Part shown: positions 37,971-48,854 of the stretch, piece after piece
Numbering within the stretch: position 1 is the stretch's first letter
How the letters are laid out: every line of letters begins with the position of its first letter
Translations under genes and position numbers: made by a program
Source of the DNA: an uncultured Trichococcus sp.
Lineage (GTDB): Bacteria > Bacillota > Bacilli > Lactobacillales > Aerococcaceae
Reading direction: 5' to 3'
Assembly (NCBI RefSeq): GCF_963667775.1
Contig: NZ_OY764015.1
Span: forward strand, 750,501-814,500
DNA length: 64,000 nt
The notes under the pieces: generated by a model
Databases searched by the model: none
Told to the model about the DNA's origin: nothing
Seen by the model: only the letters and a program-made list of their open reading frames with translations

Positions 37971-38915
37971 TCAGTAATTTTCGTATTTTTCTTTCAACGC
38001 GGGAACATCGGACTCACGGCAATAAACAAAGTGCCCCGGAACGATTTCTCGCATTGCTTCCGGCTCCCCATTCTCTTCACGGGGAACATAGGTGAAGCGT
38101 GTGCGGTTGCGTTCATAAACCGGATCCGGCAACGGTATGGCCGATAACAGGCTTTCCGTATATGGATGTAAAGGTTTGTTGTAAACCTCGTCTGCTGGCG
38201 CTAATTCGACCAATTTTCCGAAGTACATAACACCGATGCGGTTGCTGATGTACTTGACCATCGACAGATCATGCGCGATGAACAAGAAAGTCAGTTTTTG
38301 TTTTTGCTGCAATTCCATCAGCAAGTTTACCACTTGCGCTTGGATGGATACGTCCAGAGCGGATATGGGCTCATCGGCAATGATAAGTTTTGGATTCACC
38401 GCTAACGCTCTGGCGATTCCGATACGCTGTCTTTGGCCACCGGAAAACTCATGCGGATAACGGGAGGAATGGTCTTTGTTCAGTCCGACCAGATCCAGCA
38501 ATTCCGCAACCCGGTCATCGACTTCCTTATCGGTAGTCGCAAGTCCGTGTATCTTCAGTCCTTCTGCAATGATATCGCGTACCTTCATGCGCGGATTCAA
38601 GGATGCATAAGGATCCTGAAAAATCATCTGCATGTCTTTACGGAAAGCCAGTTGCTCTTTTCTTTCGTGCAGCGTATGGATTTCGGTGCCGTCAAAAAAG
38701 ATTTCTCCGGAAGTCGGGTTGTACAAACGGATGATTGCACGACCGGTCGTCGTTTTTCCGCAACCGGACTCCCCTACTAACCCAAGTGTTTCACCTTCAT
38801 ATATGTCAAAGGAAACATCATCAACAGCTCGGACTTCATTCTTTGTGCCGACATTGAAATACTGCTTCAAATTCTTTACTTCCAGAATCTTTTTCTGTCC
38901 TGTTGAGTCATACAT
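37971..38915 (-). CDS. oppF: Oligopeptide ABC transporter ATP-binding protein OppF
   Basis: 314 residues. Walker [10 protein letters not shown], signature [15 protein letters not shown], Walker [13 protein letters not shown] and switch IAHDLSMV are all present, plus the C-terminal Opp/Dpp extension ([11 protein letters not shown]). The start shares one base with the oppD stop (TAATG). Last gene of the operon. Confidence 0.95.
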   Translation of the reverse strand: MYDSTGQKKILEVKNLKQYFNVGTKNEVRAVDDVSFDIYEGETLGLVGESGCGKTTTGRAIIRLYNPTSGEIFFDGTEIHTLHERKEQLAFRKDMQMIFQDPYASLNPRMKVRDIIAEGLKIHGLATTDKEVDDRVAELLDLVGLNKDHSSRYPHEFSGGQRQRIGIARALAVNPKLIIADEPISALDVSIQAQVVNLLMELQQKQKLTFLFIAHDLSMVKYISNRIGVMYFGKLVELAPADEVYNKPLHPYTESLLSAIPLPDPVYERNRTRFTYVPREENGEPEAMREIVPGHFVYCRESDVPALKEKYENY

Positions 38916-40060
38916 TACAGCAGGCCTCCTTTCTCAGTGAGTTTTGAATCGATGTCCGGGCCTTTGCCATGAGGCAAAACAGCCGGCTCTTTATCAGCTG
39001 TATCCATCACTTTCAATTCATCGGATGGTGCGAGATTCATTTTGGAGAAAGTCGCCCGTCGATTCATGATGCCCTCTGGAGGATTCACGGACGGTGCGTC
39101 GGGATGCAACAACCAGGTAGCAGCCGCATGGGTATCGGATACCTTAAAGAACGGCGGATCGTACAAGGTATCGATCTTCATCGCATACTCACTCCGGGGC
39201 GCAAAAGCATCACCAGTAGGCGGATCCAACAAATCCGGTGGTGTTCCGGGGATTGCATACAGCGTTCCTTGTGTATCCAATGTGGGCATCGAACTTAGCA
39301 GTCCCCATGTGTACGGATGCTGCGGATTGTAGAAAATTTCATCGACAGTCCCTACTTCGACGATTTTGCCGGCGTACATGACGGCTACACGGTCTGCAAC
39401 GTTTGCCACTACACCCAAGTCGTGGGTAATGAAAATGATTGATGTCTTGATTTTTTGTTGCAGATCCTTCATCAACTCCAGGATCTGCGCTTGGATGGTA
39501 ACGTCTAGCGCTGTAGTCGGTTCATCCGCAATCAAAACGTCAGGGTTGCAGCCCAAGGCGATTGCGATGACAATCCGTTGGCGCTGCCCGCCCGAAAATT
39601 GGTGCGGATACTGTTTCATTCTTTTGGCAGGGTTCGGGATACCCACAAGTTGCAACAATTCTTCAGCTTTTTTGTAGGCTTCTTCCTTGCTGATGTTTTG
39701 GTGCTTGATGATCGGTTCAGCGATTTGCTTGCCGATTTTTTGAGTCGGGTTCAAAGAAGTCATCGGATCCTGGAAAATCATTGCGATTTCCGAACCGCGG
39801 ATTTTTTGCATTTCTTTCTCGGTTTTGTGGACTAAATCTTCGCCTTTGAACAAGATCTCTCCGTGTTCGATGTTGGCGTTGTTTGCCAACAGACGCATGA
39901 TACTACGGCTAGTCACTGATTTACCAGAGCCGGATTCACCAACGATGGCTAATGTTTCACCCGGCTTCAGGTCAAAACTGACGCCACGGATAGCTTTTAC
40001 TTTACCTGCATAGGTATCAAAAGTAATTTGTAGGTCTTTTACTTCCAATATATTTTCCAT
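38915..40060 (-). CDS. oppD: Oligopeptide ABC transporter ATP-binding protein OppD
   Basis: 381 residues. Walker [10 protein letters not shown], signature [15 protein letters not shown], Walker [13 protein letters not shown], switch ITHDLGVV, and a C-terminal Opp extension ([12 protein letters not shown]). The final ~50 residues past the normal OppD end are less conserved and Pro/Lys-rich. Follows oppC by 11 bases with an AGGAGG-like RBS. Confidence 0.95.
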   Translation of the reverse strand: MENILEVKDLQITFDTYAGKVKAIRGVSFDLKPGETLAIVGESGSGKSVTSRSIMRLLANNANIEHGEILFKGEDLVHKTEKEMQKIRGSEIAMIFQDPMTSLNPTQKIGKQIAEPIIKHQNISKEEAYKKAEELLQLVGIPNPAKRMKQYPHQFSGGQRQRIVIAIALGCNPDVLIADEPTTALDVTIQAQILELMKDLQQKIKTSIIFITHDLGVVANVADRVAVMYAGKIVEVGTVDEIFYNPQHPYTWGLLSSMPTLDTQGTLYAIPGTPPDLLDPPTGDAFAPRSEYAMKIDTLYDPPFFKVSDTHAAATWLLHPDAPSVNPPEGIMNRRATFSKMNLAPSDELKVMDTADKEPAVLPHGKGPDIDSKLTEKGGLL

Positions 40061-40071
40061 CTGGTTACCTC

Positions 40072-41118
40072 CTAATCTCTCATTTTTGGATCGAACGCGT
40101 CACGAAGTCCATCAGCCAATAAGTTGAAACAAATCATGATGACGCTCATGATTCCGGCTGGATACCACATCAGATGCGGCAAGAAACGGAATGTTTTGTA
40201 GCCATCGTTGATTAATGTACCAAGCGATGCATTCGGAGCAGGGATACCGATACCGATAAAGCTCAGGAATGCCTCGAAGAAGATGGCCGATGGAATGGAG
40301 AACATAACTTGAATGATGATGACACCAGCCAAGTTAGGCAGGATGTGTCTGAACGCGATTTTCATCGGTGATTGACCCAACGTGCGGGCAGCCAAGATGT
40401 ATTCCTGATTTTTCAGTTTCAATGTCTGTGCACGGACGACACGCGCCATTGAAAGCCATTCAGTCAAAGCCAAAGCGATGATGATGGAACTGATGCCGGG
40501 TTTCAGTACTAGAAGCATCAAAATAACGACTACCAAGTTAGGCACACCGGAAAGGATCTCCAGAATACGTTGCATGATATTGTCGATTTTTCCACCCAGC
40601 CAACCAGATGTCAAGCCGTAGACAACTCCGAGTGTCAAGTTGAACAAGGCTGCCATGAAGGCGATGAATAGGGAGACGCGGGTACCGTACAGGATCCGCG
40701 ATAACAAATCGCGTCCCAAGCTGTCCGTACCGAGATAATAGTATACATCTTCAGGAACGTTGGATGCCTCGTACTTATCGATGACTACGCCATTCTGCTT
40801 CACGGTTCCGTTCAGGCCATTGATGTCGATGCCGGGAATCTTCGGCGGCATATTGGCGTACTGGACCGTTTGCGCATTCGGGTCATGCGGTGCGATGACT
40901 GGAGCCAACAGACTGGACATGCTGATGATGATCAAAAGGATCAAACTGACCATCGCAACTTTATTTTTCTTCAGACGGCGCCAAGAATCTGCCATAAAGC
41001 TCAGGGAAGGCGCCGAAATCTTTTCTTTGTCCTGCATGCTTGATTCGGATGCCGATTCGAAAAGATCTTTCGTTATTGTCGGCATCGCTGTTGTATTGCG
41101 TAATTCATTTTCACTCAT
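40072..41118 (-). CDS. oppC: Oligopeptide ABC transporter permease OppC
   Basis: 348 residues. A cytosolic N-terminal tail of ~50 residues precedes six hydrophobic helices; the EAA-type loop is RVVRAQTLKLKNQEYILAARTLGQSPMKI (central ARTLGQSP). Pairs with OppB as the channel. Two bases separate it from oppB. Confidence 0.94.
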   Translation of the reverse strand: MSENELRNTTAMPTITKDLFESASESSMQDKEKISAPSLSFMADSWRRLKKNKVAMVSLILLIIISMSSLLAPVIAPHDPNAQTVQYANMPPKIPGIDINGLNGTVKQNGVVIDKYEASNVPEDVYYYLGTDSLGRDLLSRILYGTRVSLFIAFMAALFNLTLGVVYGLTSGWLGGKIDNIMQRILEILSGVPNLVVVILMLLVLKPGISSIIIALALTEWLSMARVVRAQTLKLKNQEYILAARTLGQSPMKIAFRHILPNLAGVIIIQVMFSIPSAIFFEAFLSFIGIGIPAPNASLGTLINDGYKTFRFLPHLMWYPAGIMSVIMICFNLLADGLRDAFDPKMRD

Positions 41119-41120
41119 GC

Positions 41121-42065
41121 TTATTCCCCTCCTTCTGTAGCGACTCGGATACGAGGGTCGATGATACCATATAGGATGTCAACCAACAAAATGACGATCA
41201 CCAACATGGTCGAATACATCATAGTGACACCCATAATTGTCGGATAGTCATTCGTCAAGATGGATTTTACGAATTGTTCCCCGATACCTGGGATGGCAAA
41301 AATATTTTCAACAACCATCGAACCGGTCATCAAACCGACTGTCATCGGGCCTATGATGGTAACTAAAGGAATCAGTGCATTACGGATACCGTGTTTGAAT
41401 GCGACTTCCCAACGGCTTAGCCCTTTTGCCCTTGCGAGTTCGACATAGTCGCTTCCCAATACGTCCACCATTTCGGTTCGCATGAATCGGGCCGAATCGG
41501 CCAGCGGCGAAATGCTCAACGCTATCGTAGGCAGAATGGAAGAACGGAAACCGTCATTCCACAAGGCAATCGGCAACACTTTCAGCCATACTCCAAATAC
41601 CAACTGAAGAATTACGGCAAAAACGAAGTTAGGGATCGAACGGCCGACGATGGCTGTCAAGGTGGCTACTGTATCCACCCAAGTCCCCTGTCTCATCGCT
41701 GCGATCACACCAAGAACAATCCCTAAGATTGTCCCTATAATGACGGCTTGCAATCCCAGTTGCATCGAGGGTCCTATCCGGCTGCTCAGCAAATCCGTAA
41801 CCGGGGTATTGTTGAACTGGAACGAAACACCCAGATCTCCACGTACTAGCCCAAAAATATAAACAGCGTATTGGACCAAAATCGGTTTATTCAGTCCATA
41901 CTTCTCATTCATGATAAAAATTTGTTCTTCAGATAACTTGTCTTGGTTACTGTATGGTGTACCCGGCAAAGCTTTCATCAGAAAAAAAGTTATCGATGCA
42001 ATCAAAAACAACGTAACTGCCATATATAAAATACGCTTGCCGATGTACTTTGCATAACTTTTCAT
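41121..42065 (-). CDS. oppB: Oligopeptide ABC transporter permease OppB
   Basis: 314 residues with six membrane helices and the EAA loop (VELARAKGLSRWEVAFKHGIRNA). First gene of oppBCDF, with GGAGGATG upstream of the ATG. A TATACT (-10-like) lies ~55 bases upstream on the minus strand. Confidence 0.94.
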   Translation of the reverse strand: MKSYAKYIGKRILYMAVTLFLIASITFFLMKALPGTPYSNQDKLSEEQIFIMNEKYGLNKPILVQYAVYIFGLVRGDLGVSFQFNNTPVTDLLSSRIGPSMQLGLQAVIIGTILGIVLGVIAAMRQGTWVDTVATLTAIVGRSIPNFVFAVILQLVFGVWLKVLPIALWNDGFRSSILPTIALSISPLADSARFMRTEMVDVLGSDYVELARAKGLSRWEVAFKHGIRNALIPLVTIIGPMTVGLMTGSMVVENIFAIPGIGEQFVKSILTNDYPTIMGVTMMYSTMLVIVILLVDILYGIIDPRIRVATEGGE

Positions 42066-42234
42066 CGTTTGTCATCCTCCATTATTTAATTATTTTGTAA
42101 ATAGCACCTGATAGTATATCATATTTAAATATACAAAAAAGAAAATGAACACAAAATCAAATCATATTTTAATTGAGTTTTCTTTCTTTTTTTTGTACAT
42201 TTAAAATTGATAAAACAAAAAGGGGCCAAAATAA

Positions 42235-42597
42235 GTGAACTTCACAAAAAAAAACGCACTCGTTTCTTTGTTTATTTTAATGTGCGCATTAATCTATCAA
42301 CTGATTAAATATGGATCCTTAAATTGGATCGAAACATCCAACATCCTTTTTATGATAGCGGGTGTATTATTGATCATCGGGTTGTCCGGCCTCGTACTGG
42401 CTTCCGGGAGTTTCGACTTTTTTCACTACAGCATCCGAAAGACGCTCAGAAGAGAGCCAAAGGAAAATGGCTTCAAGGAACCATTGAATCCACATGCTTT
42501 ATCATCTTCCGTCGGGAAAAGTTATCAAAATGTCCTGACTATCGGCCTGTTGTTGTTGGGGATCAGCATTGTCTGTCTCTGGGATTATATTTTATAA
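42235..42597 (+). CDS. DUF3899 membrane protein
   Basis: 120 residues, GTG start with AGGGG 9 bases upstream. Three hydrophobic helices (about 9-26, 36-55, 98-116) and the FDFFHYSIRK pattern in the loop match DUF3899, a small family of Lactobacillales and related groups with unknown role. It points the other way between the two halves of the opp locus. Confidence 0.8.
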   Translation: MNFTKKNALVSLFILMCALIYQLIKYGSLNWIETSNILFMIAGVLLIIGLSGLVLASGSFDFFHYSIRKTLRREPKENGFKEPLNPHALSSSVGKSYQNVLTIGLLLLGISIVCLWDYIL

Positions 42598-42604
42598 ATA
42601 AAAC

Positions 42605-42636
42605 ATCCATCTGGCATGAATGTATGCCAGATGGAT
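42605..42636. terminator. Bidirectional terminator between DUF3899 and OppA 2
   Basis: Perfect 13-base arms ATCCATCTGGCAT / ATGCCAGATGGAT with T-run on the + side and T-rich on the minus side. The two genes converge on it. Confidence 0.88.
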
Positions 42637-42651
42637 TTTTTATTGCCTTAA

Positions 42652-44328
42652 TTAATCCACGTTCTGTGCTCCAGAATTTGAGGCCCATTTGTATGAGTAG
42701 TCAGCACCAACCAAGTGCTCGCCCAAATCTGTGACATACGGTTTTTGCAGAACTGCGTAAGAACGTTGATACAGTGGTGCGATACCCGCATCTTCCATCA
42801 AGATCTTTTCAGCAGCAAGCAGGCTAGCCCATCTTGCATCAAGGTCGGTCACGTTTGTGCGCGCTTCTTCGATCAGAGCGTCGTATTCGGCATTCGAGTA
42901 ACCAGATTTATTGTTGCCGTTGTCTGTCTGGAACAATTCCAGGAAGTTGATCGGGTCAGCATAATCAGCTCCCCACCCAGATAATTGGATATCGTATTCG
43001 CCGGAAGTATCTGCATCAAGACGGACTTTGAAAGGTACGTTACGCAACGTTACAGTCAAGCCGGGAAGATTTGTCTCTAATTGGCTTTGCAGGAATTCAG
43101 AAGAACGTTTCGCATTTTCTGTGTCATCGCTCAATAATTCCAATGTGATGGATTCAACACCTAATTCAGCCAAGCCTTGTTCGAAGTATGTTTTAGCTTC
43201 TTCAGCATTGAAAGTCAAAAGATCGCCATTTTGTTCACGGTAATCTTCGCCTGTTGAAGGATCCAAAGCAAGTCCTTCAGGAACCAATCCGTTTGCAGGG
43301 ATGGAACCGTTCTGCAAGACAACATCAGCATAAGCTTGTTTGTCGAAAGCCATAGCTAAAGCTTTACGGATATTAGCATTCAGTAAAGGTGTGTTTTCTC
43401 TTTGTTGGTTGAATTTCAAGTAAAATACTGTAGAAGTCGGCATTGTGTGCATTTCAGCATCACCGGCTCTTTGCGATACGTATTCACCAGTCAAAATCAT
43501 GCGGTCGATTGCGTCTGTGTCATACAGATTCAAAGCAGTCGAAGTTTCTTTGATGACTTCCACGTTGATTGCTTGCAATTTTACAGCTTCTTTATCCCAA
43601 TAATCAGCATTGGGCTCATACGACCATGACAAGCTGGCTGCATCCCAGTTAGCTAATACAAATGGTCCGTTATACAATAAAGCATCACTGCTTAACGCAT
43701 ATTGGTCGCCTTGTTCTTCAACAAATGCTTGATTTTGAGGGAAGAACATAGCCAATGTCAACAAATCTTTGAAGTATGGCACTGGAGAAGCCAATGTGAT
43801 TTCCAGCGTTTTTTCATCGACTGCTTTGACGCCCAATTCTTCAGGAGCAACTGCACCATCGATAATTTCAGTTGCGTTGGCAACAACACCTGCCATCATG
43901 TAAGAATAAGAAGCAGCCGATGCAGGATCCACCAATTTGCGCCATGCATAAACGAAGTCTTCCGCCGTTACAGGCTCTCCATTTGACCAGTTCGCATCTT
44001 CGCGGATAGTAAAAGTATAGACTAAACCGTCTTCGCTGACTGTAGGATCTTCTACTGCGATTCCCAATTCAACCGTTCCGTCCAAACCTTGACGATACAG
44101 ACCTTCGTTTACGTTGCTCAAAGCAGTAAACGCAACCGTATCTGTAGCTTGCACAGAATCCATTGTAGGGATTTCAGCGCTTTCAATCAGATTTAACACC
44201 TGATCACTACCGCTCGCACCTGCAGACTCTGATGAATCGGCCGTGCTTCCCTCTCCACCGCATGCAGCCAATACAAGTGCGGAGCTTAAAGATAATAACA
44301 CTAAAGATGAAAGTTTCTTGTTGCCCAT
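42652..44328 (-). CDS. oppA: Oligopeptide ABC transporter, substrate-binding lipoprotein (OppA 2)
   Basis: 558 residues. Lipoprotein signal ending in VLAACGG (Cys22) followed by a serine/glycine-rich linker, then the SBP family 5 fold (NWSNGEPVTAEDFVYAW is the signature). Closely related to OppA 1 (shared EPVTA.DFV.AWR.LVDP.A..SY). Together the two binding proteins likely widen the peptide range of one OppBCDF. Own promoter upstream. Confidence 0.94.
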   Translation of the reverse strand: MGNKKLSSLVLLSLSSALVLAACGGEGSTADSSESAGASGSDQVLNLIESAEIPTMDSVQATDTVAFTALSNVNEGLYRQGLDGTVELGIAVEDPTVSEDGLVYTFTIREDANWSNGEPVTAEDFVYAWRKLVDPASAASYSYMMAGVVANATEIIDGAVAPEELGVKAVDEKTLEITLASPVPYFKDLLTLAMFFPQNQAFVEEQGDQYALSSDALLYNGPFVLANWDAASLSWSYEPNADYWDKEAVKLQAINVEVIKETSTALNLYDTDAIDRMILTGEYVSQRAGDAEMHTMPTSTVFYLKFNQQRENTPLLNANIRKALAMAFDKQAYADVVLQNGSIPANGLVPEGLALDPSTGEDYREQNGDLLTFNAEEAKTYFEQGLAELGVESITLELLSDDTENAKRSSEFLQSQLETNLPGLTVTLRNVPFKVRLDADTSGEYDIQLSGWGADYADPINFLELFQTDNGNNKSGYSNAEYDALIEEARTNVTDLDARWASLLAAEKILMEDAGIAPLYQRSYAVLQKPYVTDLGEHLVGADYSYKWASNSGAQNVD

Positions 44329-44701
44329 ATTTCTTTTCCCCCGTTCCCTCTGTTTCTATAATTTCTATAGTAAGATTAATTATAGTTCTGACTGTTATTA
44401 AAATCAAGTTTGTGATTTTAATAAATTGATTAAAATTAGATTAACATATTCATATTTATCAATTTATAGCAATAATAAATTTACATTGTTTGTATATTGA
44501 GAATCTAACACGGCATGTCAGAACTTCGAAAAAAACACGTAAGCGTATCCAAACGTTGAAAAGACGGCAAAAACCCTTTTTAAACTTTTGTTTATACATA
44601 AACAAATAATTAATGATTTGATATTGTTTTATTTCCATGATAAACAGATATTCAATCGTTTTCACAGAAAATACTCACCCTATTCTGATCAAACATCATT
44701 T
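44329..44701. other. Intergenic gap, no gene supported
   Basis: 373 very AT-rich bases between OppA 2 (start at 44328, minus) and the pullulanase stop at 44702. It should contain the OppA 2 promoter and the pullulanase terminator, neither of which is obvious. Short frames across it have no RBS. Confidence 0.45.
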
Positions 44702-46693
44702 TTAATTTCGCCTTTCCGCGTACAACACGCAAGTTGTGTGAGCTTTTACCAGAACTTTTTCCATAACGGCAGTTTTTGCCTTTCGCTCCAGGAAGACTTG
44801 GTTGTCTTCAACAAGAATGGCGTACTTTCCCTTTTCCATCCGGAAAATCGTATCGTTTCGGTTCGCGTTGAAAACAACAATGTACTTTTTGTCTTTGTTT
44901 TGCAAGGAAAAGGCTACGATGTTGAAATTTTCACTGAGCGCAGTGAAATGGGCGTCAATTTCATCATGGGTATGCAAGCGAAAAAGGTATTCAGCTTTGC
45001 GCAGAGCGATCAGACCTTTGGTGTAGACCACTGCTTGCTGAAACGTCGTCACCCGTTCCCATTCAAACTGATTGATTTCGTCGGATGACTTGTAGCTGTT
45101 CGCCACGCCTGCCTTTGACCGCAAAAATTCCTGTCCGCCATGGATGAAGGGGACACCTTGCGACAACAAGATGATGCTCGTTGCCAGTGTATGCATTTTT
45201 ATGCGTACCTCTTCACTGTCGTTCGGATTGGAACGCAATAATTTGTCGTAGAGCGTCAAATTATCATGTGCTTCCACATATTGGATGACTTGTTCAGGGT
45301 CGACATAACTGCTGTGGCTGGAAAGATGCATACCCCCTTTTATATTCCGGATCAACAGGTCTTCCTGATAATTTTTACCACTGATGAAGCCCTTATCCTT
45401 TTCGTCCCCAAAATCACTCCCCTTCAACGCTATTCGGATCGAATCATTGAAGTGGGCGATTCTTGGCATTGCCTGCGCATTTTTCTGGGAAGCTTTCAAG
45501 TCCTCCGGTAGTGGTGTGCTCATTTCCCACCCTTCACCGATAATGACGATGGACGGATCGATTTTATCCAACGCCTCCCTTATTGCGTTCATCGTAACCG
45601 AATCATGTATACCCATCAGATCGAAGCGAAAGCCATCGAGATGATATTCCTTTGCCCAATACTTCACGCTGTCAATGATATATTTGCGCATCATGTGCCT
45701 TTCCGAGGCCGTGTCATTTCCGACTCCCGTACCGTTTGCCAGAGATCCGTCAGCATTGTAGCGGTAAAAATAACCTGGGACCGTTCTCTCCAAAGCCTGA
45801 TCTTTTGGGTCGTAAACGTGGTTATAGACGACATCCATAATAACCCTCAAACCGTTGTCATGCAACGTTTGGATCATTTGTTTCAGTTCGATGATTCTGT
45901 TGAATGGATCAAAGGGATCGCTTGAATAGGAACCTTCCGGGACATTATAATTCAGCGGATCATATCCCCAATTGTACTGTGGCTCCGTCAGATTCGCTTC
46001 GTCTACTGTAGCATAGTCGAACATCGGCAAAATCTGCACGTGGGTGATACCCATATTGATCAGGTAATCCAGCCCGGTGCTTAGGCCACTGGGGTTTTTA
46101 GTATTCTTTTCAGTCAAACCAAGGAATTTCCCTTTGTTCACTATCCCACTCGTTTCGGATATGGAAAAATCTCTGATATGAAGTTCGTAGATGATTGCCT
46201 CTTCGGGAAGCCCGAATGCCGGCAATCGCTCTGCCCATCCGTCAGGATTCGTCCTGAGCAAGTCCGTAATGACCGATTTTGTGCCGTTCACTGTCGTTGC
46301 ACGGGCATAGGGATCAACCGTGACGGACTCACGATTGTTGAGGAAAAGAATTTTATAAACATAAATGGTTCCATGCTGATCGCCGGGTAGATAAGCTTCA
46401 AAAATTCCTCTGGGTTTCTGCACCATCGCTATTTTTTGGGACGGCCTTCTGATCGAATCATCTTCGTACGTCCAAACTTCCACAGATTTGGCAGTAGGTG
46501 TCCAAACCCTCAATAGCGTCCCTTCTTTTTCGTAGAGCGCTCCCAGATCTCCGTCATAGGAGAAGTAATCGTCAAAATCATCCGATCTGACGAACAAAAA
46601 CATTTCCTTGTCGATTGTTTCTTTATCCCGCTTATCGCTGAAGAGTTTTTCTAAATCATAGCTCTCCAACCAATTCTGGAAATCCTCCACCAT
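44702..46693 (-). CDS. Type I pullulanase (GH13_14)
   Basis: 663 residues. An N-terminal CBM48-like beta domain (~45-150), then the GH13 barrel with the pullulanase signature YNWGYDPLNY (about residue 252), nucleophile Asp in GFRFDLMG, acid Glu in IIGEGWE, and YVEAHDNLTL. It lacks a signal peptide and so acts on internal glycogen/maltodextrin, cutting alpha-1,6 branches. Monocistronic in this window. Confidence 0.93.
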   Translation of the reverse strand: MVEDFQNWLESYDLEKLFSDKRDKETIDKEMFLFVRSDDFDDYFSYDGDLGALYEKEGTLLRVWTPTAKSVEVWTYEDDSIRRPSQKIAMVQKPRGIFEAYLPGDQHGTIYVYKILFLNNRESVTVDPYARATTVNGTKSVITDLLRTNPDGWAERLPAFGLPEEAIIYELHIRDFSISETSGIVNKGKFLGLTEKNTKNPSGLSTGLDYLINMGITHVQILPMFDYATVDEANLTEPQYNWGYDPLNYNVPEGSYSSDPFDPFNRIIELKQMIQTLHDNGLRVIMDVVYNHVYDPKDQALERTVPGYFYRYNADGSLANGTGVGNDTASERHMMRKYIIDSVKYWAKEYHLDGFRFDLMGIHDSVTMNAIREALDKIDPSIVIIGEGWEMSTPLPEDLKASQKNAQAMPRIAHFNDSIRIALKGSDFGDEKDKGFISGKNYQEDLLIRNIKGGMHLSSHSSYVDPEQVIQYVEAHDNLTLYDKLLRSNPNDSEEVRIKMHTLATSIILLSQGVPFIHGGQEFLRSKAGVANSYKSSDEINQFEWERVTTFQQAVVYTKGLIALRKAEYLFRLHTHDEIDAHFTALSENFNIVAFSLQNKDKKYIVVFNANRNDTIFRMEKGKYAILVEDNQVFLERKAKTAVMEKVLVKAHTTCVLYAERRN

Positions 46694-46761
46694 AGCTCAT
46701 CACACCTCCCACAAATAGTATACCAAGCAAGAGCGACTTCCTGTACTCAAAAGGCACAGTA

Positions 46762-46799
46762 AAAAGCGTAACCGCCAGAAATGATTGCCGATTACGCTT
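46762..46799 (-). terminator. Terminator of corA
   Basis: AAGCGTAA and TTACGCTT arms with T-run on the minus strand, 37 bases past the corA stop. Confidence 0.8.
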
Positions 46800-46835
46800 C
46801 ACAGTGATGTCAACTGCTTCTTTTCATATTCCATG

Positions 46836-47789
46836 TCAGAAGTAATCTTTCTTTTTCAGCCAATAGACCGTAATGAAGCAGATGAAGATAGTGAGCAGAC
46901 TGGTGATACCGAAAGCCCATGGATGATTCTCGAAAGGCAAACCAACATTCATGCCCCAGAAGCCGGCTATGATGGTGGGAATCGTCAAGACGATGGTGAT
47001 CGAAGTCAACACTTTCATGATATTGTTCAAATTGTTCGCGATGACGCTCGAAAACACTTCGCTAAGCTGATCGATCATCTTGCTTGATTCGGTTACCATC
47101 ACTTCTGCTTGGTTTGAAATATCGAGGATATCATGCAGCAATTCTTGGCTTTGCAGATCATCCCCCAATACAGCTTCATGAATGGATTCTGTTATCAACG
47201 GATGATTCTTAGTGATGGATGTTTCAAAATAGACCAAGCTCTTATGGAGAGCGATCAGCTTGTAAAAATATTCATTCCGGGTAGCACTGGTTATCTGTAT
47301 TTGCAGATCCTCGATTGTGCCATCAATTTCCCTCAGGTGATGAACAAAACTCTTCGTCAATTCCCATAGTATATATAAAACAATGTGATGCTGCGTTGTA
47401 GCCGGTTCATTTTTGAAGGATTCGTTCTCCGTTATGCGCGTCAAAAAAGAGGGCGTCTCTTTGCAGACTGTAATCAACGTTCCATTGATCGTTATGATCG
47501 ACAAAGGATAGGTATGGTATTCGATATATTTTTCCTGCACCGAACGCATTTTAGGGAAGAGAACAATCAGCAGATCAATATCTTCCCCGGTACCATTTTT
47601 GACTTTTTCTTGTCGCGGAATTTCATATTCGTCCAATGAATCCATGATGTAGTCCTTCGGTATGCCGAAAATGGTCATCAGATCTTCAACGTCCTCGCTG
47701 CTCGGGTTCTCCACGTGAATCCAATCAGCCGCTCTCCAATTGCTCGTACGCGTATATACCCCTTTATCCGACAAATCGAACGCTCTCAT
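46836..47789 (-). CDS. corA: CorA-family divalent cation (Mg2+) channel/transporter
   Basis: 317 residues: a long cytosolic N-terminal domain with a helical stalk, and two C-terminal membrane helices. The GMN signature (GFWGMNVGLPFE, about residue 280) is at the end of the first helix. Such proteins are pentameric Mg2+ channels. Single gene. Confidence 0.93.
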   Translation of the reverse strand: MRAFDLSDKGVYTRTSNWRAADWIHVENPSSEDVEDLMTIFGIPKDYIMDSLDEYEIPRQEKVKNGTGEDIDLLIVLFPKMRSVQEKYIEYHTYPLSIITINGTLITVCKETPSFLTRITENESFKNEPATTQHHIVLYILWELTKSFVHHLREIDGTIEDLQIQITSATRNEYFYKLIALHKSLVYFETSITKNHPLITESIHEAVLGDDLQSQELLHDILDISNQAEVMVTESSKMIDQLSEVFSSVIANNLNNIMKVLTSITIVLTIPTIIAGFWGMNVGLPFENHPWAFGITSLLTIFICFITVYWLKKKDYF

Positions 47790-47933
47790 TCGAATACACC
47801 TCTAACCTATTTTTGTCAAAATACGCCAACCCACAAGATAAGCATAACTTATTTTTACCAAAAAGGAAGTAATAACCCTCTGCGGAAGTTGAGCCCAGTC
47901 CAACCATAAAACCCATCAATGAAAAGCTGTCAT

Positions 47934-48758
47934 TCAGCTGTCAACTTTGAATTCTTCCATAGTATAGGCCATTTCGATGTAGGGGTCTTCCGTATACCAA
48001 TGCCGCGCACTGCCTAGGCATGCGCAGTAGAAGGTTGTATCATTCTCATGAAATATTTTTCGGAAGTGGACATGTCCCATGATGCTGTGCGTAATCGGAT
48101 AGCGCTCGTACATCTGCATATAACTTTTGTTACCGAGGAAAGCGTTATAATAATCATACACCTGATGCGGCAGCGGGATAACGAATTGCGGATGGGTCAC
48201 AACATGTGTCATCATGATTATTTTCCGATCGCTGACTTCTTTCAGATCACATTCCAGTTCAACTTGCATCGCTTCAGCAACCGCACGATCATCCTGTTGC
48301 CAATGAACATAATGGCGGTCATTCCAACCGCCGACTTTCAACTTTTTCCTGGCAAACTCTTCTATTGTGTAGCGTGTACTGGCGAATCCATAGTCATACC
48401 AACCGGGATTCCCCACCACCGCCCAATCCTTTCCGATCAGATACGGATTTCCGACAGGATTTTCATCCCGCTCCTTGAACAACCGATAGATGCGATCCGT
48501 ATCCTCTTCGTGATTGCGGATGGACCAGAAATCATGATTACCGGGTACGAATTGGATTTTCGAAACGTTGTGGTCCTGCATCCGATCCAGGAAAGCGAAG
48601 GTATCGTGGTAATCGGAAGACACATCCCCAGCCAACAAAAGCAAGTCGATTTCTTGATTATAGAGCAGCTCAGCCAAGAGATGATCATACGTTTGACCCG
48701 GCGCCAGTTTTTTTGCGTTCGAGTCGATATGCAGATCCGACAATAAGCCAATTTTCAC
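47934..48758 (-). CDS. Metallophosphoesterase
   Basis: 274 residues, GTG start with GGGGG 9 bases upstream. Calcineurin-like motifs: DLHID (residues 7-11), LLAGDVSSD, PGNHDFW, MTHVVTHP, and GHVHF, giving a full two-metal site. Substrate unknown; it is cytosolic (no signal peptide). Confidence 0.9.
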   Translation of the reverse strand: MKIGLLSDLHIDSNAKKLAPGQTYDHLLAELLYNQEIDLLLLAGDVSSDYHDTFAFLDRMQDHNVSKIQFVPGNHDFWSIRNHEEDTDRIYRLFKERDENPVGNPYLIGKDWAVVGNPGWYDYGFASTRYTIEEFARKKLKVGGWNDRHYVHWQQDDRAVAEAMQVELECDLKEVSDRKIIMMTHVVTHPQFVIPLPHQVYDYYNAFLGNKSYMQMYERYPITHSIMGHVHFRKIFHENDTTFYCACLGSARHWYTEDPYIEMAYTMEEFKVDS

Positions 48759-48794
48759 GTCATCAACCCCCTTTTTTACTTTGTTTCAGATGTG

Positions 48795-48843
48795 AAAAAA
48801 AGGCAGAGATTCACATCAGATTAACTGAGTTGGATCTCCGCCC
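48795..48843 (-). terminator. Terminator of ppaC
   Basis: GGCAGAGATT pairs (with a bulge) with GGATCTCCGCC; T7 on the minus strand, at the end of ppaC. Confidence 0.75.
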
Positions 48844-48854
48844 CTACATAAAAA

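Noticed and set aside
44329-44701. Small reading frame at 44459-44665 (minus)
   Set aside because: No RBS, very AT-rich, no family-like features.
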